NCBI RefSeq assembly: GCF_029892485.1
Contig: NZ_JARXVG010000001.1
Location: 496,001 to 560,000 of the forward strand
Direction: 5' to 3'
Source: Variovorax boronicumulans
Lineage (GTDB): Bacteria; Pseudomonadota; Gammaproteobacteria; Burkholderiales; Burkholderiaceae_C
DNA: 64,000 bases
Under the pieces are notes generated by a model. That model ran no database searches. It saw nothing but the letters and a program-made list of their open reading frames with translations, and was not told the DNA's origin. Of the stretch, positions 24,697-32,927 are shown piece after piece. Numbering within the stretch: the stretch's first letter is position 1; each line of letters starts with the position of its first letter. The position numbers and the translations under genes were made by a program.

Positions 24697-25974
24697 ATGA
24701 AGCTGACTTCGTACTGGCTAGACACCTCCGAACCCTTCCGCAGTGCCGCTGCAGGACCCGTGCAGGGCAACTGCGACGTGGCGGTGATCGGCGGCGGCCT
24801 GACCGGCTGTTCGGCTGCGCTGGCGCTTGCCAAGAAGGGAGCACGCGTGCTGCTCCTGGAAGCCGAGACCGTCGGGCACGCCGCCTCCGGTCGCAACGGC
24901 GGCATGTGCAACAACGGCTTTGCCCAGGACTACGGCACGATGTCGGCCAAGCTCGGCAAGGAAGCCGCCGACCGGCTCTATCGAGCCTTCGATACCGGCG
25001 TCGATACGGTCGAGCGCCTGGTCGCGGAAGAGAAGATCGACTGCAGCTTCGCGCGCGTTGGCAAGATCAAGCTCGCGGCCAAGCCCGAGCACTACGACAA
25101 GCTCGCGCGCAGCCAGGAACTGCTGGCAGCCAATGTCGACCCCGACACCGAGATGGTGAGCCGTGCAGACCTCGCCCGCGAGGTCGGATCGGACCGCTTC
25201 TACGGCGGGCTGATCTACCGCAAGGGCGCCGGCATGCATGTCGGGCGCTTCGTGCGCGGCCTGGCGGAAGCGGCGGCGCGGCGTGGCGTGGAGATTCACG
25301 AACATGCGCCGATGACAGCCCTGCGACCCGTCCCCGGCGGAGGGCACCAGATCGAAACGCCGAAGGGTCGGCTCAACGCCTCGCAGGTTCTGCTGGCGAG
25401 TGGAACCTCGCAGACGGGGCCGCTGGGCTGGATTCGACGCCGCATCGTGCCGGTCGGCGCTTTCCTGATCGTTACCGAGCCACTGCCGACAGAGACGCTC
25501 GACCGGCTGTTGCCGCGGCGCCGGATGGCCGTCGATACGAAGAACCTGGTCAACTACTTCCGCACGACGCCGGACAACCGGCTGCTCTTCGGCGGACGCG
25601 CCCGCTTCGCCGTTTCCAACCCGAACTCCGACGAGAAGAGCGGCGCGATCTTGCGCGCGGCATTGCACGACGTCTTTCCCGAGCTTCGCCAAGCGCGCAT
25701 CGACTATTGCTGGGGCGGCATGGTCGACATGACCCGCGACCGCCTGCCGCGCGCCGGCGAGCGCAATGGCATCTACTACTCGATGGGCTACAGCGGCCAC
25801 GGCACCCAGATGTCGACCCTGATGGGGACGATCATGGCGGAAGTCATGGACGGGCGCGCCGAACTCAATCCATGGAAAGACTTCGATTGGCCCGCGATCC
25901 CGGGGCATGTGGGACCGCCGTGGTTCCTGCCCCTGGTAGGAGCCTATTACCGGCTCAAGGACAAGCTGGCCTGA
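24697..25974 (+). CDS. FAD-dependent oxidoreductase, PuuB/AmaA-like
   Basis: A 425-aa DAO-fold protein. It opens SYWLDTSEPF, the start typical of gamma-glutamylputrescine or pipecolate oxidases. The FAD motif VAVIGGGLTGCSAALALAKKG follows, then GRNGGMCNNG, where FAD is bound, and the ending YYSMGYSGHGTQMSTLMG. In this family PuuB oxidises gamma-glutamylputrescine and AmaA oxidises L-pipecolate to a product that opens to 2-aminoadipate semialdehyde. The second activity would fit the hydroxylysine-type genes downstream, but that is inference. ATG 24697 gives the family start. Confidence 0.88.
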   Translation: MKLTSYWLDTSEPFRSAAAGPVQGNCDVAVIGGGLTGCSAALALAKKGARVLLLEAETVGHAASGRNGGMCNNGFAQDYGTMSAKLGKEAADRLYRAFDTGVDTVERLVAEEKIDCSFARVGKIKLAAKPEHYDKLARSQELLAANVDPDTEMVSRADLAREVGSDRFYGGLIYRKGAGMHVGRFVRGLAEAAARRGVEIHEHAPMTALRPVPGGGHQIETPKGRLNASQVLLASGTSQTGPLGWIRRRIVPVGAFLIVTEPLPTETLDRLLPRRRMAVDTKNLVNYFRTTPDNRLLFGGRARFAVSNPNSDEKSGAILRAALHDVFPELRQARIDYCWGGMVDMTRDRLPRAGERNGIYYSMGYSGHGTQMSTLMGTIMAEVMDGRAELNPWKDFDWPAIPGHVGPPWFLPLVGAYYRLKDKLA

Positions 25975-26155
25975 AACCGGTGGGTGGACGACGCGACTGC
26001 GCGCCAGGCGCGATCCACTCCCCGAACTGCGCCGCCAAAAATGTCGCGCGCCCTTCGGATTGACCAAGAAACTGCTCGGTATCCACAGCGATATGGCATC
26101 TCCTGCAGAGGGGGCAAACCTAGACTTGTTTCCTCTCAACGCAGCAGGTCTACCG

Positions 26156-26821
26156 ATGATCTTCAAACCCAAATTCATCAGCTTCGATTGCTATGGCACG
26201 CTCATCAACTTCGAGATGGGCCCGACGGCAAAGGTCTTGTTCAAGGACCGCGTTCCAGCCGACCGGATGCCGGCGTTCCTGGACAGTTTCAAGGCCTACC
26301 GCCTCGATGAGGTGCTGGGCGACTGGAAGCCTTTTTTCGACGTGGTGGAAAACGCCATCCAGCGCACCTGCAAGGCCCACGGCATCGAATGCCTGGCATC
26401 GGATGCAGTCTCCCTGTACGACGCCGTGCCGAACTGGCAGCCGCATCCGAATGTGGTCGAAGTGCTCGAAGCGATTGCGCCGCACGTGCCGCTGGTGATC
26501 CTGTCTAACTCGATGGTCGACCTCATTCCCCACAGCGTCGCGCACCTCAAGGCGCCTTTCCACGCGGTCTACACCGCCGAGGAAGCGCGCGCCTACAAGC
26601 CGCGCATGCAGGCCTTCGAGCACATGTTCGACCGGCTGGGGTGCGGGCCCGACCGGATGATGCACGTCTCCTCGAGCTTCCGGTACGACCTGATGACGGC
26701 GTCCGATCTCGGCTTCATGGCCAAGGCCTTCATCGACCGGGGCCACGAACCCACGTCGACCGAATACGGCGTGAACCGCCTGACAGACGTTCGCCAGCTC
26801 CCCGCCCTGCTCGGACTCTGA
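26156..26821 (+). CDS. HAD superfamily hydrolase, haloacid-dehalogenase type II-like
   Basis: A 221-aa protein. HAD motif I is FDCYGTLINF (nucleophile Asp near residue 10), motif II is VILSNS, motif III Lys lies in YKPRMQ, and the acidic end is HVSSSFRYDLMTA. Length and motif I (DCYGTL) match L-2-haloacid dehalogenases, but many relatives are phosphatases. Since the next gene is a kinase-like protein, a small-molecule phosphatase is equally possible. Its stop overlaps the next start (TGATG), so the genes are translationally coupled. The frame is open upstream to 26060, but the domain starts at ATG 26156. Confidence 0.85.
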   Translation: MIFKPKFISFDCYGTLINFEMGPTAKVLFKDRVPADRMPAFLDSFKAYRLDEVLGDWKPFFDVVENAIQRTCKAHGIECLASDAVSLYDAVPNWQPHPNVVEVLEAIAPHVPLVILSNSMVDLIPHSVAHLKAPFHAVYTAEEARAYKPRMQAFEHMFDRLGCGPDRMMHVSSSFRYDLMTASDLGFMAKAFIDRGHEPTSTEYGVNRLTDVRQLPALLGL

Positions 26822-27924
26822 TGGCCAGCCTCGACTCCTCCCCTGGCCGCCAGGGAGCGATGCCCGAAGGACGCCCGGACGAGGCCGCCGAACTGGGCAC
26901 CGCCGTGCCCGACCTGGCGCCGGCCGAGGTGCAGGCGCTGGTGGCGCGCCTCTACGGCATGGAGGTCGGCGTGAAGGCGCTGGCCGGCGAGCGCGACCAG
27001 AACTGCGCGCTGGAATCCGCCGACGGCACGCGCTACGTGTTCAAGATCAGCAACCCGTCGGAGCCGGTGTCCCTGGTCGATTTCCAGATCGCCGCCATCG
27101 AGCACATTGCCCGCACCTCGCCCGGCCAGCCGGTCCCCCGCGTCGTGCGAATGCTCGACGGGCGTGCGCGCGGCACCGTGGCGCTCGCCGACGGCACCCC
27201 CACCACCGTGCGCATGCTCACCTACCTGGAGGGCATCCAGATCCGGGAGACACCACGCACCGCCGCCCAGCGCATCTCGATGGGCAGAAGCCTGGCCGAA
27301 CTGAACCTTGCCCTGCGGGACTTCACGCATCCCGCGGCCACGCACGACCTGCTGTGGAACGTGTCGGCAGCGCACCGGCTGACCACGCAACTCGACAGCC
27401 TGGCCGAAGGACCGCGGCGTGCGCTGGCCCGGTCGTTCATGGCGCGCTTCACCGAGCATGTGCTGCCTCGCCTCGCGTCGGTGAGGGCGCAGGTGATCCA
27501 CAACGACTACCACCTCTACAACGTGCTGGTCGCGCCCAATGACCCGGTGCGCATCACCGGCATCATCGATTTCGGCGACATGCTCCATGCGCCACTGGTC
27601 GGCGAGGTGGCGACGGCCGCAGCCTTCCACATGACCGGCAGCGCGGACCCGTTCGAAGGGCCGGCGCAGTTCGTCGGCGCCTACCAGTCCGCTCTGCCGC
27701 TGACCGCGCCGGAGCAGGACGTCGTGGCCGACCTCATGGCGACGCGCCATCTCATCACCGCGTTGATTTCGGAGTGGCGCGCCCTGCGCTATCCCGACAA
27801 CCGCGCCTACATCCTGCGGCACAACCCCGCGGCCTGGGAGGGGCTGTCGCAGATGGCAGACCTCTCCCGCCACGAAGCGCGCGACCGCCTGCTGACCCCC
27901 ACACGAACCGGAGCCTCTTCATGA
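26821..27924 (+). CDS. Hydroxylysine-kinase-like APH phosphotransferase
   Basis: A 367-aa aminoglycoside-phosphotransferase-fold kinase. The Lys75 region RYVFKISNPSE, the LVARLYGMEV opening, the RMLTYLEG hinge, the catalytic loop HNDYHLYN (227-234, Asp229) and the metal motif IIDFGDM (Asp250) resemble animal hydroxylysine kinase (HYKK/AGPHD1: YVLKISN, LLTYLPG, ILDFGDM). That enzyme phosphorylates 5-hydroxylysine with GTP. The very next gene, overlapping by ATGA, is a class-III PLP enzyme, the partner expected for phospholyase action. Homoserine-kinase-like or other amino-alcohol kinase activity is the main alternative. Confidence 0.85.
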   Translation: MASLDSSPGRQGAMPEGRPDEAAELGTAVPDLAPAEVQALVARLYGMEVGVKALAGERDQNCALESADGTRYVFKISNPSEPVSLVDFQIAAIEHIARTSPGQPVPRVVRMLDGRARGTVALADGTPTTVRMLTYLEGIQIRETPRTAAQRISMGRSLAELNLALRDFTHPAATHDLLWNVSAAHRLTTQLDSLAEGPRRALARSFMARFTEHVLPRLASVRAQVIHNDYHLYNVLVAPNDPVRITGIIDFGDMLHAPLVGEVATAAAFHMTGSADPFEGPAQFVGAYQSALPLTAPEQDVVADLMATRHLITALISEWRALRYPDNRAYILRHNPAAWEGLSQMADLSRHEARDRLLTPTRTGASS

Positions 27925-29279
27925 AAACCACCGCCGACTTCAACATGGTCAACGCCTACATTCCCGGCCGCGCCAACGTCGGGCCCGCCACCGAGGCGAT
28001 GATCGAGCGGCGCAATGCGCTGCTCGGCCCGGCCTACCGGCTGATGTACGAACACCCGCTGCACATCGTGCGCGGCGACGGCGTCTGGCTGATGGACCCG
28101 GAAGGCCGCCGCTATCTCGATGTCTACAACAACGTCACCTCGCTCGGCCACTGCCATCCCGCGGTGACCGAGGCGATCTGCCGCCAGGTGCAGACGCTCG
28201 CGACCAACACGCGCTACCTGCACGACACCATCCTCGAACTGGCCGAGCGCCTGATCGCGAGCGTGCCCGGAACGGACCTCGCCCACCTGATGCTCACCTG
28301 CACCGGCAGCGAGGCCAACGACCTGGCCTACCGCATCGCCAAGGTGCGCACGGGCGGCACGGGGGTGATCGTCACCGACACGGCCTACCACGGCATCACC
28401 GATGCGGTGTCGCAGTTCTCGCCATCGCTCGGAGTGACGGTCGCCCTCGGTCCGCACGTTCGCCTGGTGCCGGCGCCGCGCCAGTACCACGCGGAAGGCG
28501 CCGACCTTGGAGATCGCTTCACGCGCGACGTGGAGGCGGCGATCGCCGACCTGCAGCGGCACGGCATCAAGCCGGCAGCCCTGATCGTCGATTCGCTTTT
28601 CACCAGCGACGGCATCCTGCCCGAGCCAGCAGGTTTCCTGAAGGGAGCGGTCGAGGCGATCAAGCGCGCTGGCGGCCTCTTCATCGCCGACGAGGTGCAG
28701 CCCGGATTCGGCCGCACGGGTGAGCACATGTGGGGCTTTCAGCGCCATGGCCTGGTCCCCGACATCGTCACCCTCGGCAAGCCGATGGGCAACGGCCAGC
28801 CGATCGCGGGCCTTCTTGCGACCGCCGACGCGCTGGCGGAATTCGGCAAGCACTCGCGCTACTTCAACACCTTCGCCGGCAACACGGTCTCGTGCGCAGC
28901 CGCACTGGCAGTGTTGGAGACCGTCGAGCGGGAGCGGCTTCTGCCGCACGCCGCCCAGGTCGGCAAGTTGCTGCGCGACGGCATCGCCGGGCTCGCTGCA
29001 AGGCATGAGGCCATCGGCGACGTGCGGGGGGCGGGTCTCTTCGTCGGGGTCGAGCTCGTATCGAACCGCGCGACACGCGCGCCGGACCGCGGCCTGACCA
29101 GCCGGGTGGTCAACCTGATGCGCGACAAGGGCGTGCTCCTCAGCGCCTGCGCCCAGGGGCACAACGTGCTCAAGATCCGTCCGCCGCTGGTGCTGTCGGC
29201 GGAGCAGGCCGGCATGGTGATCGAGGCGTTAGACGCATCGCTCTCCGAGGCGCAGCACACCCCGCAGGAATCCACTTGA
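27921..29279 (+). CDS. Class-III PLP enzyme, aminotransferase or phospholyase
   Basis: A 452-aa fold-type I PLP enzyme. The PLP Asp257 lies in IADEVQPGFGRTG and the Schiff-base Lys287 in VTLGKPMGNG. CTGSEAND and the C-terminal LKIRPPLVLS are also present. Family members include omega-aminotransferases and the phospholyases AGXT2L1/AGXT2L2, which remove ammonia and phosphate from phosphoethanolamine or phosphohydroxylysine. The 4-bp overlap with a hydroxylysine-kinase-like gene favours the lyase reading, giving 2-aminoadipate semialdehyde. It starts at ATG 27921; the longer upstream frame belongs to the kinase's antisense or alternate frame. Confidence 0.9.
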   Translation: MKTTADFNMVNAYIPGRANVGPATEAMIERRNALLGPAYRLMYEHPLHIVRGDGVWLMDPEGRRYLDVYNNVTSLGHCHPAVTEAICRQVQTLATNTRYLHDTILELAERLIASVPGTDLAHLMLTCTGSEANDLAYRIAKVRTGGTGVIVTDTAYHGITDAVSQFSPSLGVTVALGPHVRLVPAPRQYHAEGADLGDRFTRDVEAAIADLQRHGIKPAALIVDSLFTSDGILPEPAGFLKGAVEAIKRAGGLFIADEVQPGFGRTGEHMWGFQRHGLVPDIVTLGKPMGNGQPIAGLLATADALAEFGKHSRYFNTFAGNTVSCAAALAVLETVERERLLPHAAQVGKLLRDGIAGLAARHEAIGDVRGAGLFVGVELVSNRATRAPDRGLTSRVVNLMRDKGVLLSACAQGHNVLKIRPPLVLSAEQAGMVIEALDASLSEAQHTPQEST

Positions 29280-29294
29280 ACGGACGATGGCGCG

Positions 29295-29795
29295 ATGAGA
29301 TCAGCAGTTTCGTTCGACCGGTTCGACCTCAAGATCCTTGTGCATCTCCAGCGCGAGGGACGTTGCTCGAACGTCGACCTGGCCGAATCGGTGGGCCTGA
29401 GCCCCAGCCCGTGCCTGCTGCGCACCAAGCGCCTGCAGGAGACCGGGCTGATCCGCGGCTACGGCGCCGACGTCGCGCTGGAAAAGCTGGGGGACCACGT
29501 CATCGTTTTCTCGGAGGTCACCATCAGCAGCCACCGCCCACATGATTTCCGCAGGTTCGAGGAAGCCGCCGCGAAGTACGAGGAGATCGTCGAGTGCTAC
29601 AACGTCAGCGGCGGCTACGACTACTTGCTGAAGATCGTGGCGCCGGGCGTTGGCTACTTTCAGGCGCTGATGGAAAAGATGCTCGAAAACGAGATTGGCA
29701 TCGAGCGCTTCGCCAGCCGGATCGTCTTGCGCCAATCGCCGGGGCGCCGCGGATATCCGCTGGGCATCATCGCGACGCAGAAGCGTTGGGAGTGA
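29295..29795 (+). CDS. Lrp/AsnC family regulator of the catabolic block
   Basis: A 166-aa protein with the Lrp HTH (CSNVDLAESVGLSPSPCLLRT) and a RAM ligand domain (YNVSGGYDYLLKIVAPGVGY). It lies 15 bp after the PLP-enzyme gene, at the end of the nine-gene block from 20115. An amino-acid-sensing regulator placed here supports an amino-acid substrate for the block. Paralogue of the gene at 180-674, with only moderate similarity. Start ATG 29295 is at the domain start. Confidence 0.92.
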   Translation: MRSAVSFDRFDLKILVHLQREGRCSNVDLAESVGLSPSPCLLRTKRLQETGLIRGYGADVALEKLGDHVIVFSEVTISSHRPHDFRRFEEAAAKYEEIVECYNVSGGYDYLLKIVAPGVGYFQALMEKMLENEIGIERFASRIVLRQSPGRRGYPLGIIATQKRWE

Positions 29796-29984
29796 GGGTT
29801 GTGCGTCTCGTGATCTCAAATTCGCGAGGAAGCAGAAGGCATCGGATCATTCCGAAGACTCCGTATCGACGTGTCCGGAGAACATGATCTGGATTGCGGC
29901 GGAGATGGTGAAAGCGCTTCGGCGATGGCTTGTGCGCCCTTCGTGCGGCGCGCAAAATCGCACTCCCGACCTGGAGGATGGAAC

Positions 29985-30428
29985 ATGACGATTCCGTACT
30001 TTGTCCTCACGCGCGATCAGCGCGAAGTTCCTCTGAATGTGCTTGGCACGCAAGTCACCGTCCTGGCGTCGAATGCGGCAACCCAGAGCTATGGGATCAC
30101 CTTTCAACAAGGTGACGAGGGAACCGGTCCGCCGCCGCACAGCCACGATTGGGACGAATCCTTCTACGTCCTCGACGGCGAGATCGACTTTCACTGCGAC
30201 GGGCGCGTCCACGCTTGTCATCCTGGAACGCTTGTGCACGTGCCGCGCGGAACGGTGCACGGATTTCAATACGGCAAAGGTGGTGGGCGGATGCTGGAGA
30301 TCACCGGGGAAGGCGCGTTGGCTGCCCAGATGTTCACGGCTGTCGATCATGAGGTTCCAGCGGGGCCGCCTGATGTGCCGGCACTGCTGGCTGTTCTTGA
30401 GCGCCATGGGGTCACTGTGGCCGCCTGA
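29985..30428 (+). CDS. Single-domain cupin protein
   Basis: A 147-aa protein. CTGGAGG lies about 8 bases before ATG 29985 and fixes the start. Classic cupin motif 1 is PPPHSHDWDESFYVLDGEI with metal ligands His-x-His and Glu, and motif 2 is GTLVHVPRGTVHGF. A single metal-binding barrel is therefore expected. Function (dioxygenase, isomerase or binding) is not predictable. It is separated by 189 bp from the Lrp gene, so it is probably not part of that operon. Confidence 0.85.
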   Translation: MTIPYFVLTRDQREVPLNVLGTQVTVLASNAATQSYGITFQQGDEGTGPPPHSHDWDESFYVLDGEIDFHCDGRVHACHPGTLVHVPRGTVHGFQYGKGGGRMLEITGEGALAAQMFTAVDHEVPAGPPDVPALLAVLERHGVTVAA

Positions 30429-30454
30429 GCGGCCCGCCGGGTTCGTCCACGCCT

Positions 30455-31000
30455 CTATCTTGCGGCTGCCTTGGGCCAACCGATGTGTGCGGCGCGACGA
30501 AGACTGGCTTTCACAACCTGGCGATGAAAAGGAGCGATGACCGATATGTAGGCTCGGCCCAGGAGGTTGTGGCAGTGGACGACGGTTGAGACAGTCAGTT
30601 GTCCACCGAGTGTTGGAGACAAGTCGGGCGTGTGGAGTACCGACAGTCTGAAATCAAGATGCTTGTCGTCCTCGCCCAGGACGATCTCGGTTGCGCTTCT
30701 GGCGTAGACCTTGAAGATACCAATGCGGTCGGCGTCGGCTTCGCTGGAGAGCGTCGCGAGGTGCTTGGCGGTCTTCAGACCAAAGGATGCAACGATTGCA
30801 TCCCGGATGTTGGTGAGCCATCCGATCCAGGATGGCTGCTGCGCAATGAGAAACCGCCACAGGACATCCGGATCGCTTGAGGTGCCAAAGGGAAGCTGAA
30901 CCGCAAATGCGTCTGCGAGGTTCATTGATTCATAAATGGTAGCGACGGCAGACTGCGTGGGGAGAGCAACCGGCTTTACTGGCGTGAGTTCGCTTGGCAT
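30455..31000 (-). CDS. DUF2867-like protein
   Basis: A 181-aa protein from ATG 31000; an upstream ATG at 31078 lacks support. The pattern WRFLIAQQPSWIGWLTNIRDAI, FKVYARSATEIVLGEDDKHLDFRLSVL and TVSTVVHCHNLLGRAYISVIAPFHRQVVKASLRRA fits the DUF2867 group, which looks like a START/SRPBCC-like sheet protein. Many members end in such a VVxxxLRRA helix. Role unknown. It converges with the cupin gene, 26 bp between stops. Confidence 0.75.
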   Translation of the reverse strand: MPSELTPVKPVALPTQSAVATIYESMNLADAFAVQLPFGTSSDPDVLWRFLIAQQPSWIGWLTNIRDAIVASFGLKTAKHLATLSSEADADRIGIFKVYARSATEIVLGEDDKHLDFRLSVLHTPDLSPTLGGQLTVSTVVHCHNLLGRAYISVIAPFHRQVVKASLRRAAHIGWPKAAAR

Positions 31001-31152
31001 GAATGACACTCCGAGGCTTGGCCCCCGATCCTCGCATCTTATGCGTGGAAGTCCGCACTGGATCCCATAGGGGCACACCAGTGAAAAAGCTCAGCCTCCT
31101 GTTCGTTGCGGTATTCGCTCAAGAGCTGTCTCCACAGCGGATCGAAATCACC

Positions 31153-32052
31153 TCAACCCTCCACACTCCCCGCAATCCACTCCCTCACCCACCGATGCCC
31201 CGCATCCCGATGCCGCCGCTCATGCCACAGCATCGCCATCTCATACCCCGGCACTTCCAGCGGCGCCTCCACCACGCGTAGCCCCGGTGCGCCACGCGCG
31301 AGCCGCTCGGGCAGCATCGCCACCATGTCGGTCTCGGCCAGCACCGACATCATGAAAAGAAAGTGCGGCACCGACAGCGCCACGCGCCGCGACAAGCCCA
31401 TCTGCGCCAGCGCCTCGTCCGTCGGCCCGGTGAACCCGCCACCGGCTGGCGACACCACCACATGCTCCAGCGCACAGAACTGCGCGAGCGTCGGCCGCCG
31501 CTTCAGCCGCGGATGCCCCGCCCTCCCCGCCAGCACATAGCGCTCGTTGAACAGCACCCGCCGATGCAATCCAGGCGGAGCCCCCACGCTCGTGTGAAAG
31601 AACAGATCGATCTCGCCATGCTCCAGCTGCCGCGCCATGCGCGACGGCACCGCCTCCACCACGGCCAGCCGCGTGTTCGGCGCCGCCATGCGCAAGCCGG
31701 CCAGCCCAGGCAGCAGGATGGCCGACTCGGCATAGTCGGCTGCGGCCACGCGCCAGGTGGTGGTGGCCTCTGCGGGATCGAAGGGCTTGGTCGGCGCCAC
31801 CGCGCGGCCCAATGACTCCAGCGCTTCGCGCAGCGGCTCACGCAGTTCCTCGGCGCGCGCGGTCGGCCGCATGCCGCGTTGCGCGGGCACCAGCAGCGGG
31901 TCGGCGAAGGCCTCGCGCAGCTTGGCGAGCTGCACGCTCACCGAGGGCTGCGAAAGGTTCAGCCGCTCGGCGGCCCGGGTGACGTTGCGCTCCGTGAGCA
32001 GCACGTCGAGCGTGACGAGCAGGTTGAGATCGAGACGGCTGAAATTGTTCAT
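31153..32052 (-). CDS. LysR family transcriptional regulator (NodD-like group)
   Basis: A 299-aa protein. The HTH is NLLVTLDVLLTERNVTRAAERLNLSQPSVSVQLAKLR, the NodD/NahR-type start. The effector domain runs from about residue 90. It is divergent from the quinone-reductase gene at 32145, its probable target. A decayed paralogue fragment lies at 19640-19930. Start ATG 32052 is at the domain start. Confidence 0.92.
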   Translation of the reverse strand: MNNFSRLDLNLLVTLDVLLTERNVTRAAERLNLSQPSVSVQLAKLREAFADPLLVPAQRGMRPTARAEELREPLREALESLGRAVAPTKPFDPAEATTTWRVAAADYAESAILLPGLAGLRMAAPNTRLAVVEAVPSRMARQLEHGEIDLFFHTSVGAPPGLHRRVLFNERYVLAGRAGHPRLKRRPTLAQFCALEHVVVSPAGGGFTGPTDEALAQMGLSRRVALSVPHFLFMMSVLAETDMVAMLPERLARGAPGLRVVEAPLEVPGYEMAMLWHERRHRDAGHRWVREWIAGSVEG

Positions 32053-32061
32053 GGCAATGGC

Positions 32062-32085
32062 TGGAATTCGAACTATTCATTTCCA
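32062..32085. promoter_or_regulatory. Candidate LysR-type binding site
   Basis: TGGAA at 32062-32066 and TTCCA at 32081-32085 form an inverted repeat with 14 bases between arms, in the AT-rich 92-bp spacer between the LysR gene and the quinone-reductase gene. Spacing and place suit a LysR recognition site. It overlaps neither coding region. Confidence 0.4.
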
Positions 32086-32144
32086 ATATATCGCCACCGC
32101 TCCTAACCTGCGTGCATGTTCTTCATTCCACAGGTTGATTCCAA

Positions 32145-32924
32145 GTGAAAGTCCTCCTCGTCCACGCCCATCCCGAAGCCCGCTCGCTCAACGGCTCGCT
32201 GAAAAACTTCATGGTGGAGCGCCTCACGCAATCGGGGCACGAAGTGCGCGTGTCCGATCTCTACGCGATGCAATGGAAGGCGCCGCTCGATGCGGCCGAC
32301 TTCAGCCACCTCGAGCCCGGCGCGCACTTCGATCCGGTGCTCGATTCGCAGCGCGCCTTCGAGGCCGGCACGCAGCCCGACGACATCGCGGGCGAGCAGG
32401 CCAAGCTGTTGTGGGCCGATGCGGTGATCTTCCAGTTTCCGCTCTGGTGGTATTCGATGCCCGCCATCCTCAAGGGCTGGGTCGAGCGGGTGTATGCCTA
32501 CGGATTTGCCTACGGCGTGGGCGAGCACTCCGACACGCACTGGGGCGACCGCTTCGGCCAGGGCGTGATGGCAGGCAAGCGCGCAATGCTGGTGCTCACC
32601 ACCGGCGGCTGGGCGCCGCACTACAGCCCGCGCGGCATCAACGGGCCGATGGACGAGCTGCTGTTCCCCATTCACCACGGCATCCTCTACTACCCGGGCT
32701 TCGATGTGCTGCCGCCCTTCGTGGTCTACCGCACGGGCAAGGTCGACGATGCCGCCTACGCGCGCATCACCGTGGAACTCGGCGACCGGCTCGATGCGCT
32801 GTGGACGACAGCGCCGATCGCGTTCCGGCCGCAGAACGCGGGCGACTACGAGATCCCCGCCCTCACCCTGCGGCCCGACGTGGCGCCGGGCCGCACCGGG
32901 TTCGCGGCGCACGTGGCCGATTGA
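32145..32924 (+). CDS. NAD(P)H quinone reductase, flavodoxin-fold (NQO1/MdaB-like)
   Basis: A 259-aa protein starting with GTG 32145. The flavodoxin_2 pattern is clear: KVLLVHAHPEARSLNGSL binds the FMN/FAD phosphate, FQFPLWWYSMPAILKGWVERV forms the flavin pocket, and VLTTGGWAPHYSPRGINGPM follows. These enzymes reduce quinones or nitro compounds by two electrons. A divergent LysR gene probably controls it, a common arrangement for electrophile-induced reductases. It is convergent with the hydrolase gene, 3 bp between stops. Confidence 0.92.
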   Translation: MKVLLVHAHPEARSLNGSLKNFMVERLTQSGHEVRVSDLYAMQWKAPLDAADFSHLEPGAHFDPVLDSQRAFEAGTQPDDIAGEQAKLLWADAVIFQFPLWWYSMPAILKGWVERVYAYGFAYGVGEHSDTHWGDRFGQGVMAGKRAMLVLTTGGWAPHYSPRGINGPMDELLFPIHHGILYYPGFDVLPPFVVYRTGKVDDAAYARITVELGDRLDALWTTAPIAFRPQNAGDYEIPALTLRPDVAPGRTGFAAHVAD

Positions 32925-32927
32925 CGA

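Noticed and set aside
26156-26821. HAD protein as a certain haloacid dehalogenase
   Set aside because: Motifs fit, but the operon has a kinase and no halogen-related gene, so phosphatase activity cannot be excluded; only the family is called.
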